A DNA stretch of 64,000 nt from an uncultured Gammaproteobacteria bacterium (lineage in GTDB: Bacteria; Pseudomonadota; Gammaproteobacteria; DRJJ01). Position 1 is the first letter of the stretch; each line of letters starts with the position of its first letter. Of the stretch, positions 29,101 to 37,577 are shown one piece after another. Position numbers and translations under genes: made by a program. The notes beneath the pieces were generated by a model. That model was not told where the DNA came from. It worked only from the letters and a program-made list of their open reading frames with translations, and did no database searches. The stretch covers positions 282,988 to 346,987 of the forward strand of contig CAMYJU010000003.1 in assembly GCA_947258795.1 (NCBI GenBank), given 5' to 3'.

Positions 29101-31662
29101 ATACGTACCATGCTGGGTCAGATCAATGAGCCGGGTGCAGAGCCCAAAGACCAGATCGAGTTAATGGGCAGGATCAGGACCCTGTTGTCTGTTGAGCTTG
29201 CCCGCGAGGAAGAGCGGCTGCGTGATCAGCAGTTGGCGGCCCAGGCCGAAGCGGAACAACAGCCGGAAGTGGCAGAGGTTAAATACGATGATGAGATCGT
29301 GGAGGTATTCCTTGAAGAGGGTGCCGAAATACTCGCGTCGACCGAATCTGCACTGAATGGCTGGCTGGAAGCACCGGATGACCAGCAATATGTCGATCAG
29401 CTTCAGCGTGACCTGCATACCTTGAAAGGTGGCTCGCGCATGGCAAAAATACAGCCGATTGCGGAGCTCAGTCATGCAACGGAGACCTTGCTCACCGATA
29501 TTGTTGAAGGAGAGCGAGAAAACAGCCCCGAGGTAATGACACTATTGCAACGCACGCTGGATCGCTTGTTCCAGATGCTCGAGGATGCACAGAACAGGCA
29601 GCCTATTGCAGCGGCCAACGAACTGGTAGCGCTACTCGATAACGCCCACAAAGGCGCAGAAATTGAGTTGGCCGAAGAACAACCGACCGAGGCTGCGCCC
29701 ACTGAAGAAGTGGCCGAAGCGGAGCCGCAGAAAAAGAAAAAAGCGCTTGCTGATCTGATGGAGCATCAGGCCCAGGTTATCCCGCTGGCAAAACGGGTCG
29801 AGCAGGTAGAGGAGGCTCCAAAACCTTCAGCCGCCCAGACATCAGGCGAGATGATCAAATTGCCCGCGGTGGTGCTGGATGATCTGGTGAATAATGCCGG
29901 TGAGGCGAGTATCTATCGCGCCCGACTTGAGCAGCAAATGGGTGAATTCAAGTTTAACCTGACTGAGCTGGAACAGACGGTAACCCGTTTGCGTGGTCAG
30001 TTACGAAATATGGAGATTGAGACCGAGGCGCAGGTGCTGTCCCGATACGAGCGGGAAGGCCATTACGATGCCGAATTCGACCCTCTGGAAATGGACCAGT
30101 ATTCACGGATGCAGGAGCTGGCGAGGGCACTGGTAGAAACCACCTCGGACGTATCCAGTATTCAGGCCTTGCTGGAAAACCTGGTACGTGAGTCAGAGAC
30201 ATTGCTGGTACAGCAGGCACGTGTAAATACCGATCTGCAGGAAGGCCTGATGCGTACGCGCATGGTCTCGTTCAAAGGCCTGGTCCCGAGGATGAAACGT
30301 ATCGTGCGTCAGACCGCAGACGAATTGGGCAAGAAGGCCGAGCTGTTTGTGATTGGTGAACACGGCGAAATGGATCGTAGCTTGCTCGAACGTGTAACCG
30401 CTCCGCTGGAACATATGCTGCGTAACGCACTGTCTCACGGTATCGAGTCACCCGAGGAGCGCAGCAAACTGGATAAGCCCGAAATGGGCAATATCACACT
30501 GACCATACAGCGTGAAGGTTCCGATGTACTGGTCACCGTGGCGGATGACGGCAAGGGCCTGGACCTGGCTGCATTACGCCTGAAGGCTGAAGAGCGCGGG
30601 CTGCTGGAAACTGGTAGTCATATTACAGATCATGACCTGATGCAGTTTATTCTGGAGTCCGGTTTCAGTACCGCACAGGATATTACGTCTATCTCGGGCC
30701 GTGGTGTCGGTATGGACGTGGTGAATAGCCAGGTCAAGCAGCTTGGTGGCAGTCTTGAAATATCCTCCAAGGAAGGCAGCGGAACAACGTTTGTGATGCG
30801 CCTGCCATTCACACTGGCCGTAAACCATGCCCTGCTGGTGGATGTCGGTGAAGAGAACTATGCGATACCACTATCCAGTATCGAGGGTATTGTGCGCATG
30901 ACTCGTGACGATCTGGTGGATTACCTGATCAAGCCGGACTCTGTATTTGAATACGCAGGAGAAAACTACTCGGTCATGAGTATGAATGACCTGCTTAGCT
31001 CGGGACATAATCCTGAGGGCGAAAGTCAGACCGGCAGGTTGTATCCGGTGCTGTTGGTGCGTACCGGTGATCACCGTACAGCAGTACAGGTGGACGGACT
31101 GCGTGGCAGCCGCGAGGTTGTGGTCAAGTCAGTCGGGCCGCAGCTCAGTACCGTGCGTGGTATCTCCGGTGCAACCATACTGGGTGATGGCAGCGTCGTA
31201 CTGATTCTTGATATGGGCGCACTGGTGCGTGCCGGCAGCGTATTGCGTACCCTGCATATTGAACAGGCTGCCAAGCCTGAGGAATTCAGTGGCATCCGGA
31301 CGGTGATGGTGGTTGATGACTCAATCACAGTACGCAAGGTTACAAGCCGTTTGCTGGAACGCAACGGTTTTGAGGTAATCACTGCGAAGGATGGTGTGGA
31401 TGCGATTGCAGTATTGCAGGAACATATCCCGGATGTGATGCTGCTTGATATCGAGATGCCACGTATGGATGGTTTTGAACTGGCTACACATATGCGCAAT
31501 GAAGACAGACTAAAAAATATTCCGATTATTATGATTACATCACGAACAGGTGAAAAACACAGAGAGCGGGCAGATGTGATAGGTATTGACTACTATATGG
31601 GCAAACCATATCAGGAAGCAGACCTGCTGGAAAATATTGAACAACTGGTGGAGTCACGTTGA
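26104..31662 (+). CDS. chpA: hybrid histidine kinase ChpA with several phosphotransfer domains
   Basis: A 1852-residue CheA-type kinase. Three clear Hpt domains have their His at about 776 (SFHTLKGSGRM), 950 (ALHTLHGSARM) and 1105 (DLHTLKGGSRM). An N-terminal Hpt-like helix bundle has TYLHQVAG (His 49), and two more bundles (about 300-400 and 445-560) look degenerate. An acidic, low-complexity linker (about 580-745) follows. The kinase core has HMLRNALSHGIE (N box, near 1437), VADDGKGLD and SGRGVGMDVV, then a CheW-like domain and a C-terminal receiver with Asp near 1782 (LLDIEMPRMDG). Pseudomonas ChpA is longer (about 2470) with more phosphotransfer sites. It is the hub of the Pil-Chp pathway. 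Confidence 0.95.
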   Translation: MAKNNDYSTLAWVKHEIDETLGHARQALEEYVENPDDVAQLRFCTTYLHQVAGTLQMVELYGASLIAEEMEKLGNGLLNNEVPQKQDAYELLMRSILQLPDYLEKILTGYKDDPLLVMPLLNDLRASRGEPLLSENALFRPDLSSANDIVVSKHKKVSNVSQVARKLRHVYQVGLLGWYRKQNPQTSLHKLTTVLTELEQICGQRETIRLWWVANGLVEALIDQGLESGVALNKLLGHVDREIKSLIDYGEQGMGDSKDLLKNLLYYIAQSTSSGGRVNAIKTTFSLEGALPSDEERQVARDSISGPNRELMETVGNAIREDMVEVKEVLDLYLRNPGENLSDLKEQADVLRKTADTLGMLGLGVPRRMVQDQVNVINQMVDGEAELSESNLMAIASALLFVESSLTELTDKRKVKPGAEETEAPVAEEVAAHTLPEIELKQIQESVLREVCKEMSIAKESIVSFIDSPWDHSLLVSVPHQFNQARGAIMVVGLKEPARLLQIINDYLVNEILGPKVQPEYEVLDVFADAIASVEYYLESLLEHRPNIDFLLNVAKESLAKLGYEEIAEPEVEVEPAPAISSEEDSLEMALSGEQVQQLEQGPAVVEETGEFEMLDLDMVGEQAAEDEHEFDAEAAGFFDVSGTELEQIDDSDNVEEFDLGDLGGDETAVQETTGFDQESSGIFDLNEIEPGAPAEVPVEAAAEEPTEVVELPVEEPATAEEPKTPALMDEIDEDIIDIFIEEAEEELAVLQEMLPQWVQDTDNHEVLSRMRRSFHTLKGSGRMVGALVIGELAWSIENMLNRVLEQTIPMAPEISQLVEEVVGVLPELIEHLKGEADAPGADLDEIGKRAFDLVDAGKEKTRPQYEAIEEEYEKIEPIADQAEQEPTQVIMTGELTAEAAATDVMDPVLYEIFSNESEGHLAVVDEFVKTGKEQPGDKLVSEDLVRALHTLHGSARMARVDHIAELAGALEKYTKAVMGNESPLPPEGFVVLVQGSEEIRTMLGQINEPGAEPKDQIELMGRIRTLLSVELAREEERLRDQQLAAQAEAEQQPEVAEVKYDDEIVEVFLEEGAEILASTESALNGWLEAPDDQQYVDQLQRDLHTLKGGSRMAKIQPIAELSHATETLLTDIVEGERENSPEVMTLLQRTLDRLFQMLEDAQNRQPIAAANELVALLDNAHKGAEIELAEEQPTEAAPTEEVAEAEPQKKKKALADLMEHQAQVIPLAKRVEQVEEAPKPSAAQTSGEMIKLPAVVLDDLVNNAGEASIYRARLEQQMGEFKFNLTELEQTVTRLRGQLRNMEIETEAQVLSRYEREGHYDAEFDPLEMDQYSRMQELARALVETTSDVSSIQALLENLVRESETLLVQQARVNTDLQEGLMRTRMVSFKGLVPRMKRIVRQTADELGKKAELFVIGEHGEMDRSLLERVTAPLEHMLRNALSHGIESPEERSKLDKPEMGNITLTIQREGSDVLVTVADDGKGLDLAALRLKAEERGLLETGSHITDHDLMQFILESGFSTAQDITSISGRGVGMDVVNSQVKQLGGSLEISSKEGSGTTFVMRLPFTLAVNHALLVDVGEENYAIPLSSIEGIVRMTRDDLVDYLIKPDSVFEYAGENYSVMSMNDLLSSGHNPEGESQTGRLYPVLLVRTGDHRTAVQVDGLRGSREVVVKSVGPQLSTVRGISGATILGDGSVVLILDMGALVRAGSVLRTLHIEQAAKPEEFSGIRTVMVVDDSITVRKVTSRLLERNGFEVITAKDGVDAIAVLQEHIPDVMLLDIEMPRMDGFELATHMRNEDRLKNIPIIMITSRTGEKHRERADVIGIDYYMGKPYQEADLLENIEQLVESR

Positions 31663-31663
31663 C

Positions 31664-33178
31664 ATGGGTATGCCTAATCCGGACACAGGTGGAATTCGCG
31701 TTCTCATTGTTTCTCGATCCGAAAAGCAGTGGGAAACCCTGAAGTCGATATGCGAAGAGAATGAACTGATCGCCGTGCCTCGCCAATCAGACCAAACTGC
31801 GCAACTGGACAAGCAGTCAGCAGACGTGCTGCTGGTTAACCTGGATGAGAGTGAGGATGATGATTTTGATGCTCTGATCCATACCACCGACCTGCCGGTC
31901 CTGTTCAATGACAGTGCCACCATACGCAAACCGACGACCATTAGCGGACGGGCGTGGGGAAGGCGCCTGTGTGAAAAGCTGTCCGATCTGGTTCTTGAAT
32001 TCAAGGCGCCGGAGGTCGAACAGCCTGCCCAGACTGAAGAGCCGGATCTGCGCGTCGTCGAGTCCGCTGTGCCGTCAACAGCTGCAGACGACGACACGGG
32101 CCTGTCTGCAGATATGGCAGAGACCGCAGCAGACGATGACCGCGGCTTTTATGTGGCACCAGCCATGGATCTCGAGATCGATCTGCAAATGCTGGATGGA
32201 TTTGAAATGGAATCCGAGAATAAAAACACTGGCGCTGATGCACGGCCGGAATCTGTTCAGCACGCAGAACGACAGTCAGATCCGATCGCGGAACAGATAC
32301 CCGAAATAGACAGTGATCTGGAGCTGGATCTGGAAATGGATCTTGAGCTGGAGTTTGGACCTGGCTCAGGCCAGGAATCCGGTTCCTTACCCGCGCAGGC
32401 GGCCGAAGTCAGCCATGATGATCTGGGCTTGGAGCTGTTTGAGACAGATCAAACAGAAGATGCACCGCCGGGTCTGGATGAGCAGACCGGTACTGAACCT
32501 GCGATTGAGGTACATGAACAGAATCCTGCTGCACAGGCTGACACCGGTATTCAGAAGTCCGTTGAGTCAGGCTATACGGGCAGCGGTATGGAAGATTCAG
32601 GGATTGCAAACCTGGCCAGTGAAGTCTGGGTGCTGGGTGCATCGATCGGTGGGCCACAGGCGGTCAAGTCGTTTTTACGCAGCCTGCCAGCCAATTTCCC
32701 GGCCGGATTCATCCTGGCACAGCATATCGGTGTCGGTTTTGTATCCTTGCTGGCAGAACAGTTAAGACAGGTTACAGATCTTGAGGTGCTCACCGCCGAG
32801 CCTGGCAAGCGCCTGTTATGTGGACAGTTGCTGGTCGCGCCGGTAGAAAAGCGCCTGGTATTCGACGAGTATGGTTATATCCAGTTTGCACCCATTACCC
32901 AGCGCACCATCTACAGCCCGTCCATTGACGACGTGATTACCGAGACATCCAAAAAGTATGGTCAGAACACCCGTGCCATTATTTTCAGCGGCATGGGTAG
33001 CGACGGTACCAGGGGCTGCCAGAACGTGGTTGCCAATGGCGGTACAGTCTGGGCACAGGAGGCCAGTAGCTGCGTGATTAGCAGTATGGCTGATTCGGTA
33101 CGTGACACCGGTATCGTCAGTGCAACTGGCAAGCCTGAAGAATTGGCTGCATCCCTGATTGAGAAGTACGTGAAATAA
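31664..33178 (+). CDS. chpB: CheB-type methylesterase ChpB
   Basis: A 505-codon frame starting with ATG one base after the chpA stop. The C-terminal esterase domain (about residues 315-504) has the triad: Ser in LGASIGGPQ, His in LAQHIGVGF and Asp in GMGSDGTRG. The N-terminus (about 10-110) looks like a receiver fold (IRVLIVSRSEKQWETLKS) but lacks the acidic pair and shows no usable phosphorylation site. A 200-residue acidic, low-complexity linker joins the two. It should remove methyl groups from PilJ, opposing PilK. Confidence 0.88.
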   Translation: MGMPNPDTGGIRVLIVSRSEKQWETLKSICEENELIAVPRQSDQTAQLDKQSADVLLVNLDESEDDDFDALIHTTDLPVLFNDSATIRKPTTISGRAWGRRLCEKLSDLVLEFKAPEVEQPAQTEEPDLRVVESAVPSTAADDDTGLSADMAETAADDDRGFYVAPAMDLEIDLQMLDGFEMESENKNTGADARPESVQHAERQSDPIAEQIPEIDSDLELDLEMDLELEFGPGSGQESGSLPAQAAEVSHDDLGLELFETDQTEDAPPGLDEQTGTEPAIEVHEQNPAAQADTGIQKSVESGYTGSGMEDSGIANLASEVWVLGASIGGPQAVKSFLRSLPANFPAGFILAQHIGVGFVSLLAEQLRQVTDLEVLTAEPGKRLLCGQLLVAPVEKRLVFDEYGYIQFAPITQRTIYSPSIDDVITETSKKYGQNTRAIIFSGMGSDGTRGCQNVVANGGTVWAQEASSCVISSMADSVRDTGIVSATGKPEELAASLIEKYVK

Positions 33179-33195
33179 GACAAGGCAGATAGCTG

Positions 33196-33666
33196 ATGGA
33201 ATCCGTATTACAAAATGTACATGGCTTGTTGATTCCTATGGCTGGCGATCCGTTGCTGTTGCCAAACGCCGCGGTTGCAGAAATTTCCGCTTACCGGCCG
33301 GCCGAAACAGTCGATGGCGGACCGGACTGGTTGGCTGGGCTATATGAGTGGCGAGGCCTCAAAATACCGTTAGTCACTTTTGAAACCATGTGTGGCGGGC
33401 AGGAAGTGCCGAAAAAATTTGAACGTGTGGCTGTTTTTAACAATCTGAACGGCAACGAGCGCATGCCGTTCTTCGCTATTGCCACACAAGGTATACCCAG
33501 GTTAACACAGGTTAATAGCAGCATCCTTACCGCAACGCCAAGCGAGGAGGTTGAACAGGGTCCGATCAAGGAAAGCGTTCTGTTGAATGGTGAGCCGGCC
33601 AGGATCCCGGACCTGGATGAGATGGAAAAAAGCCTGCTTGGCATCGAAGCGCTGGTGAGTGAATAA
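33196..33666 (+). CDS. chpC: CheW-like protein ChpC
   Basis: A 156-residue CheW-domain protein: LIPMAGDPLLLPNAAVAEI at the start, WLAGLYEWRGLKIPLVTFE and FFAIATQGIPRLTQV further on. In Pseudomonas ChpC is the second adaptor of the Chp system. It starts 17 bases after chpB and overlaps the next gene by eight bases. Confidence 0.88.
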   Translation: MESVLQNVHGLLIPMAGDPLLLPNAAVAEISAYRPAETVDGGPDWLAGLYEWRGLKIPLVTFETMCGGQEVPKKFERVAVFNNLNGNERMPFFAIATQGIPRLTQVNSSILTATPSEEVEQGPIKESVLLNGEPARIPDLDEMEKSLLGIEALVSE

Positions 33667-34444
33667 CAGCAAGCCCTCTGTCTTCACCCGTAAGGAACTG
33701 CTTTTAATACTGGTTGTCAGTGTTGCTGTACTTGTGGCATGGCTGTTTCCAAAAATCCCCCAAGACCCGGCTTACCATCTGTTTGTCGACCAGCGTATCC
33801 TGCTGTCTATCCCCAATTTCTGGAATGTGCTGAGTAATGCACCGTTTGTGCTGGTTGGACTTGCCGGTCTGTTCAGGGCTGGCAGGCAATCGCACACGAT
33901 TGATTCCGGTACGCGCCATCTCTACATCCTGTTTTTTGCCGGGATTACTGCAGTGACACTGGGCTCTTCGTATTACCACCTTTGGCCGGGTAACCAGACA
34001 CTGGTCTGGGACAGGTTACCAATGACGATAGCATTCATGTCCCTGCTTTCGATCATTGTTGCGGAATTTATCTCGTTAAAGGCGGGGCGTTTGATGTTGT
34101 TTCCGTTGTTAGGCCTGGGTGTCGGTTCGGTGTTCTACTGGATCTGGACAGAAACGCAGCATGCAGGAGATTTGCGTCTGTATGGTCTGGTGCAGTTTTT
34201 GCCTATGCTGCTGATCCCGATGATATTATTGATGTACCGTTCCCGGTACACGCATGCCGGACTCTACTGGCTGTTGCTGGCCCTTTATGGTCTGGCAAAA
34301 CTGGCGGAACTGGGTGATGTCTACCTGTTTGAACTGACTGGACTCAGCGGACATTCATTCAAGCATTTGTTTGCCGCGTCATCGGCAGCTGTGTTGTATC
34401 TGGCGCTGGGAAGGCGCAGCATCCATCCCGGGCATCCTAGCTAA
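33659..34444 (+). CDS. ceramidase-like (CREST family) integral membrane hydrolase
   Basis: A 261-residue protein with about seven membrane helices, starting with GTG inside the end of chpC. Conserved polar motifs of the alkaline ceramidase/CREST superfamily are visible: SSYYHLWPGN with a following WDRLPMTIAFMS (near residues 105-130), and the C-terminal GHSFKHLFAASSA with two His of the likely metal site. Known members hydrolyse amides of lipids; bacterial members are mostly uncharacterised. The overlap suggests co-transcription with the Chp genes. It ends eight bases inside the convergent rsmE. Confidence 0.75.
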   Translation: MNNSKPSVFTRKELLLILVVSVAVLVAWLFPKIPQDPAYHLFVDQRILLSIPNFWNVLSNAPFVLVGLAGLFRAGRQSHTIDSGTRHLYILFFAGITAVTLGSSYYHLWPGNQTLVWDRLPMTIAFMSLLSIIVAEFISLKAGRLMLFPLLGLGVGSVFYWIWTETQHAGDLRLYGLVQFLPMLLIPMILLMYRSRYTHAGLYWLLLALYGLAKLAELGDVYLFELTGLSGHSFKHLFAASSAAVLYLALGRRSIHPGHPS

Positions 34445-35168
34445 AATCACCCCATAGCGTTTGCACTGCGGTGATTATGGCCAGTGCTGCCGTTTCGGTC
34501 CGCAACACCCTGGGCCCCAGTCTGACTCGGGTAAATCCTTTTGCAAGAGCGTCATCGATCTCCTGTTCCGACAGGCCACCCTCAGGGCCAACCAGTAAAC
34601 TGATCCTATCCTGTGGGTCCAGTGCCTTGCAGGTCTGTTCGGTCAATGGATCAAGTATCAGTCCGCTATCGGCTATTTTTCTGGCGGCAATCCATGCCTG
34701 GAAATCGAGTGGCTGGTGGAGTTCCGGTAGGCTGGTACGCCCGCATTGCTCACAGGCGCTGATGATAATTTTGTGCCAGTGCTGGTGTTTTTTAATCAGG
34801 CGTTCGCCGGCGAGTTTGACATTACAGCGGCTGGTGAACAGGGGTTGGATACTGCCGACGCCCAGCTCTACGGCCTTCTGGATAGTGATATCCATGCGGT
34901 CACCACGCGAGATGGCCTGTACCAGCTCGATATCGAGACCGGATTCAATATCGCGATCATTGAATCCTTCCAGCTGCACGCTTACTGTGTGTTTATCCAC
35001 CTGGGTCAGTCGTGCGTCATACTCACCGCCCTGGCCATTGAACAAAACAATGCGGTCACCCGGATTCATGCGTAGTACACGTGCGACATGTCGTGCAGCT
35101 TCTTCATCCAGTGCAAGCCTGGTCTGGTTTTGCAGAAGCTGGCTGGTGTAGATCCGGGTTTTACGCAT
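34437..35168 (-). CDS. rsmE: 16S rRNA (uracil1498-N3)-methyltransferase
   Basis: A 243-residue SPOUT methyltransferase from the ATG at 35168 (MRKTRIYTSQLL). The C-terminal knot has LLVGPEGGLSEQEID and RLGPRVLRTETAALAII, both RsmE marks; the N-terminal PUA-like part has HVARVLRMNPGDRIVLFNG. The start overlaps the end of bioA by eight bases. Confidence 0.95.
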   Translation of the reverse strand: MRKTRIYTSQLLQNQTRLALDEEAARHVARVLRMNPGDRIVLFNGQGGEYDARLTQVDKHTVSVQLEGFNDRDIESGLDIELVQAISRGDRMDITIQKAVELGVGSIQPLFTSRCNVKLAGERLIKKHQHWHKIIISACEQCGRTSLPELHQPLDFQAWIAARKIADSGLILDPLTEQTCKALDPQDRISLLVGPEGGLSEQEIDDALAKGFTRVRLGPRVLRTETAALAIITAVQTLWGDFS

Positions 35169-36516
35169 TGACGCTTGTTGCCAGCCCGATTCCGTCAATC
35201 GCGACTCTGGCCATCAGCTCAATTTCTTCCGGTGTTATGACATACGGTGGCATGAAATAAATCACATTGCCGAGCGGTCGTAACAGGACGGAATTTTTCA
35301 GCGCATGCTGATAAACCTTCAGGCCGCGACGTTCCTGCCAGGGATATGCCTTTTTCCCAGCTTTGTCCTGGACCATTTCGATCGCGAGTATCATACCGGT
35401 TTGGCGAATGTCACCGACGTGTGGATGGTCGTGCAGTTCTTCAACGGCAGCCGCCATGTGCGCAGCCAGTTTATGGTTATTTGCGATGACGTCGTTTTGT
35501 TCAAAGATATCCAGAGTGGCCAGCGCCGCGCTGCACCCCAGCGGGTTGCCGGTATAGCTGTGCGAATGCAGAAAGGCACGCAGGTTCTGGTAATCATCAT
35601 AGAAGGCGCTGTAGATATCCTCGCTGGTCAGCACCGCGGACAGCGGCAGGTAACCGCCGGTCAGTCCCTTGGACAGGCACAGGAAATCGGGTGATATACC
35701 ACCCTGCTCCGACGCAAACAGGGTGCCGGTGCGTCCGAATCCGACTGCAATTTCATCGGCGATCAGGTGTATGTTATAGCGATCACAGGCGTCCCTCAGC
35801 AGCTTCAGGTACACCGGGTGATACATGCGCATGTTACCGGCACATTGCACCAGGGGTTCTAAAATGACTGCGCAGGTCTCGTCGGCGTACCGTGCCAGTG
35901 TCTGTTCCATGTGCTGGAACATCACACGACTGTGTTCCTCGCAGGAAACACCAGGCTCCCGCTCGAAGCAGTCCGGTGAGGGCACGGATATGGTGTCCAG
36001 CAAGAGCGGCTTGTAAGTATCCGTGTATAGTTCGACGTCGCCGACCGACAAGGCGCCCAGTGTCTCGCCGTGATAGCTGTTGGTCAGCTTGATAAAACGG
36101 GTGCGCCTGTTGTGTCCCAGGTTATGCCAGTAGTGAAAGCTCATTTTCAATGCGACTTCAACCGCCGATGAGCCGTTATCGGCATAAAACACCCTGGACA
36201 GGCCGTCAGGGGTGATGCGAACCAGTCTTTCCGCCAGTTCTATGGCTGGTTCATGGCTAAAGCCGGCCAGAAGGACGTGTTCCAGTGACTGCATCTGCTC
36301 ATACAGGGCCTGGTTGATGGCCGGGTTGGCGTGACCAAACAGGTTCACCCACCATGAACTGATTGCATCCAGATAGCGGTTGCCTTCGAAATCCTCCAGC
36401 CACACACCATGGCCTTTTTTTACCGGGACTACAGGCAGCCATTCGTGGTCCTTCATCTGGGTGCAGGGATGCCAGAGTACGGACAGGTCGCGATTGATCA
36501 GCTGGTCATTGTTCAT
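35161..36516 (-). CDS. bioA: adenosylmethionine-8-amino-7-oxononanoate aminotransferase
   Basis: A 451-residue class III aminotransferase of biotin synthesis that uses SAM as amino donor. The PLP lysine is in LCLSKGLTGGYLPLSAV, with the N-terminal LWHPCTQMKDHEWLP, SSWWVNLFGHANP and LIADEIAVGFGRTGTLF segments of BioA. I chose the ATG at 36516 over the GTG two codons before. A perfect palindrome GTAGCAC-TT-GTGCTAC (36550-36565) lies upstream. No other bio genes are nearby. Confidence 0.95.
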   Translation of the reverse strand: MNNDQLINRDLSVLWHPCTQMKDHEWLPVVPVKKGHGVWLEDFEGNRYLDAISSWWVNLFGHANPAINQALYEQMQSLEHVLLAGFSHEPAIELAERLVRITPDGLSRVFYADNGSSAVEVALKMSFHYWHNLGHNRRTRFIKLTNSYHGETLGALSVGDVELYTDTYKPLLLDTISVPSPDCFEREPGVSCEEHSRVMFQHMEQTLARYADETCAVILEPLVQCAGNMRMYHPVYLKLLRDACDRYNIHLIADEIAVGFGRTGTLFASEQGGISPDFLCLSKGLTGGYLPLSAVLTSEDIYSAFYDDYQNLRAFLHSHSYTGNPLGCSAALATLDIFEQNDVIANNHKLAAHMAAAVEELHDHPHVGDIRQTGMILAIEMVQDKAGKKAYPWQERRGLKVYQHALKNSVLLRPLGNVIYFMPPYVITPEEIELMARVAIDGIGLATSVNA

Positions 36517-36614
36517 GGTCACTAGTTTATGCGTAAATTAGCGAATAGGGTAGCACTTGTGCTACACAAGGGCTTCGTTGTCCATCAACACGATAGACAT
36601 TCATACAGATTCGT

Positions 36615-37466
36615 TTATGTTTTGATGGACAGATTTTCCCAGATAGCCAGACTGGCCTGCGCCTGGTTCATGGTATAAAGATGCAGCCCGGGCGCGCCTT
36701 GGTCCAGCAGGGCCTGGCACATACTGCTGACGACATCTGTACCAAAAGTCCGGATTGACACCAGGTCATCTCCATACCCTTCCAGGCGCTTTCGGATCCA
36801 GCGGGGTATTTCCGCGCCACACATGTCCGAAAAGCGTGCCAGTTGTTTGTAGTTGGTGATAGGCATGATGCCGGGTACTATCGGAACATCGATGTCCAGC
36901 TTTTCACATTCATCGACAAACCGGTAGTATGCGTCCGGGTTAAAGAAGTATTGGGTAATCGCGCTGTTTGCACCGGCATCTATCTTGCGTTTGAAGTTTT
37001 GCAGGTCATCCTGCGCGGATGTGGCCTGCGGGTGAAACTCCGGATAGGCCGCCACTTCGATATGGAAGTGGTCACCGGTCTGTTCGCGGATATATGCAAC
37101 CAGTTCATTGGCATGCCGGAATGCACCGGCCTCGTGCATGCCTGATGGCATGTCACCGCGTAAGGCGACGATACGCTTGATATCCCTGTCGATATAGGTA
37201 TTTAGTAGTTGCTCGATATTCTCGCGTGTTGAACCGATACAAGACAGGTGTGGGCAGGCCTCGTAGCCTGATTTCTGAATCTCAAATACCGTTTCCATGG
37301 TGCCAGACTGCGTACTGCCGCCAGCACCGAAAGTCACCGAAAAATACCGCGGTTTCAGCCCACCCAGTTGCCGGACCACCCCTTTGAGTTTTTCGGCGCC
37401 TTCAGGTGTCTTGGGTGGATAAAATTCAAAACTGTATTGTGGCGTATATTGTTTATGTATGTCCAT
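36615..37466 (-). CDS. metF: methylenetetrahydrofolate reductase
   Basis: A 283-residue TIM-barrel flavoprotein that makes 5-methyl-THF for methionine synthesis. It has YSFEFYPPKTPEGAEKL at the start, FSVTFGAGGSTQ, IVALRGDMP and ITQYFFNPDAYYRFVDEC. The ATG at 37466 gives the usual length; another ATG 39 bases upstream has a GGGAGG 14 bases before it and cannot be ruled out. It is the third gene of metK-ahcY-metF. Confidence 0.95.
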   Translation of the reverse strand: MDIHKQYTPQYSFEFYPPKTPEGAEKLKGVVRQLGGLKPRYFSVTFGAGGSTQSGTMETVFEIQKSGYEACPHLSCIGSTRENIEQLLNTYIDRDIKRIVALRGDMPSGMHEAGAFRHANELVAYIREQTGDHFHIEVAAYPEFHPQATSAQDDLQNFKRKIDAGANSAITQYFFNPDAYYRFVDECEKLDIDVPIVPGIMPITNYKQLARFSDMCGAEIPRWIRKRLEGYGDDLVSIRTFGTDVVSSMCQALLDQGAPGLHLYTMNQAQASLAIWENLSIKT

Positions 37467-37577
37467 GAGTGCAGTCGTTATATTAGCTGGAAAAACATCC
37501 GGCATTTACCTGCCGGCCACCTCCCTGTAGCCGTCTCCCGTTTAGGGACAGGTTAATTGTCTGAATGCCCGAACTGA

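Noticed and set aside
36550-36565. GTAGCAC-TT-GTGCTAC palindrome upstream of bioA as a biotin operator
   Set aside because: It does not resemble the BirA operator (TTGTAAACC and its inverse about 15 bases apart); kept only as a note under bioA.
36580-36630. GTCCATCAA/TTGATGGAC repeat around the metF stop as a terminator
   Set aside because: The loop is over 30 bases and there is no T run, so a rho-independent terminator is unlikely.
37506-37577. Second riboswitch between ahcY and metF
   Set aside because: There is a GC-rich stem but no conserved core of any SAM or SAH class that I know, and the gap is only about 110 bases.
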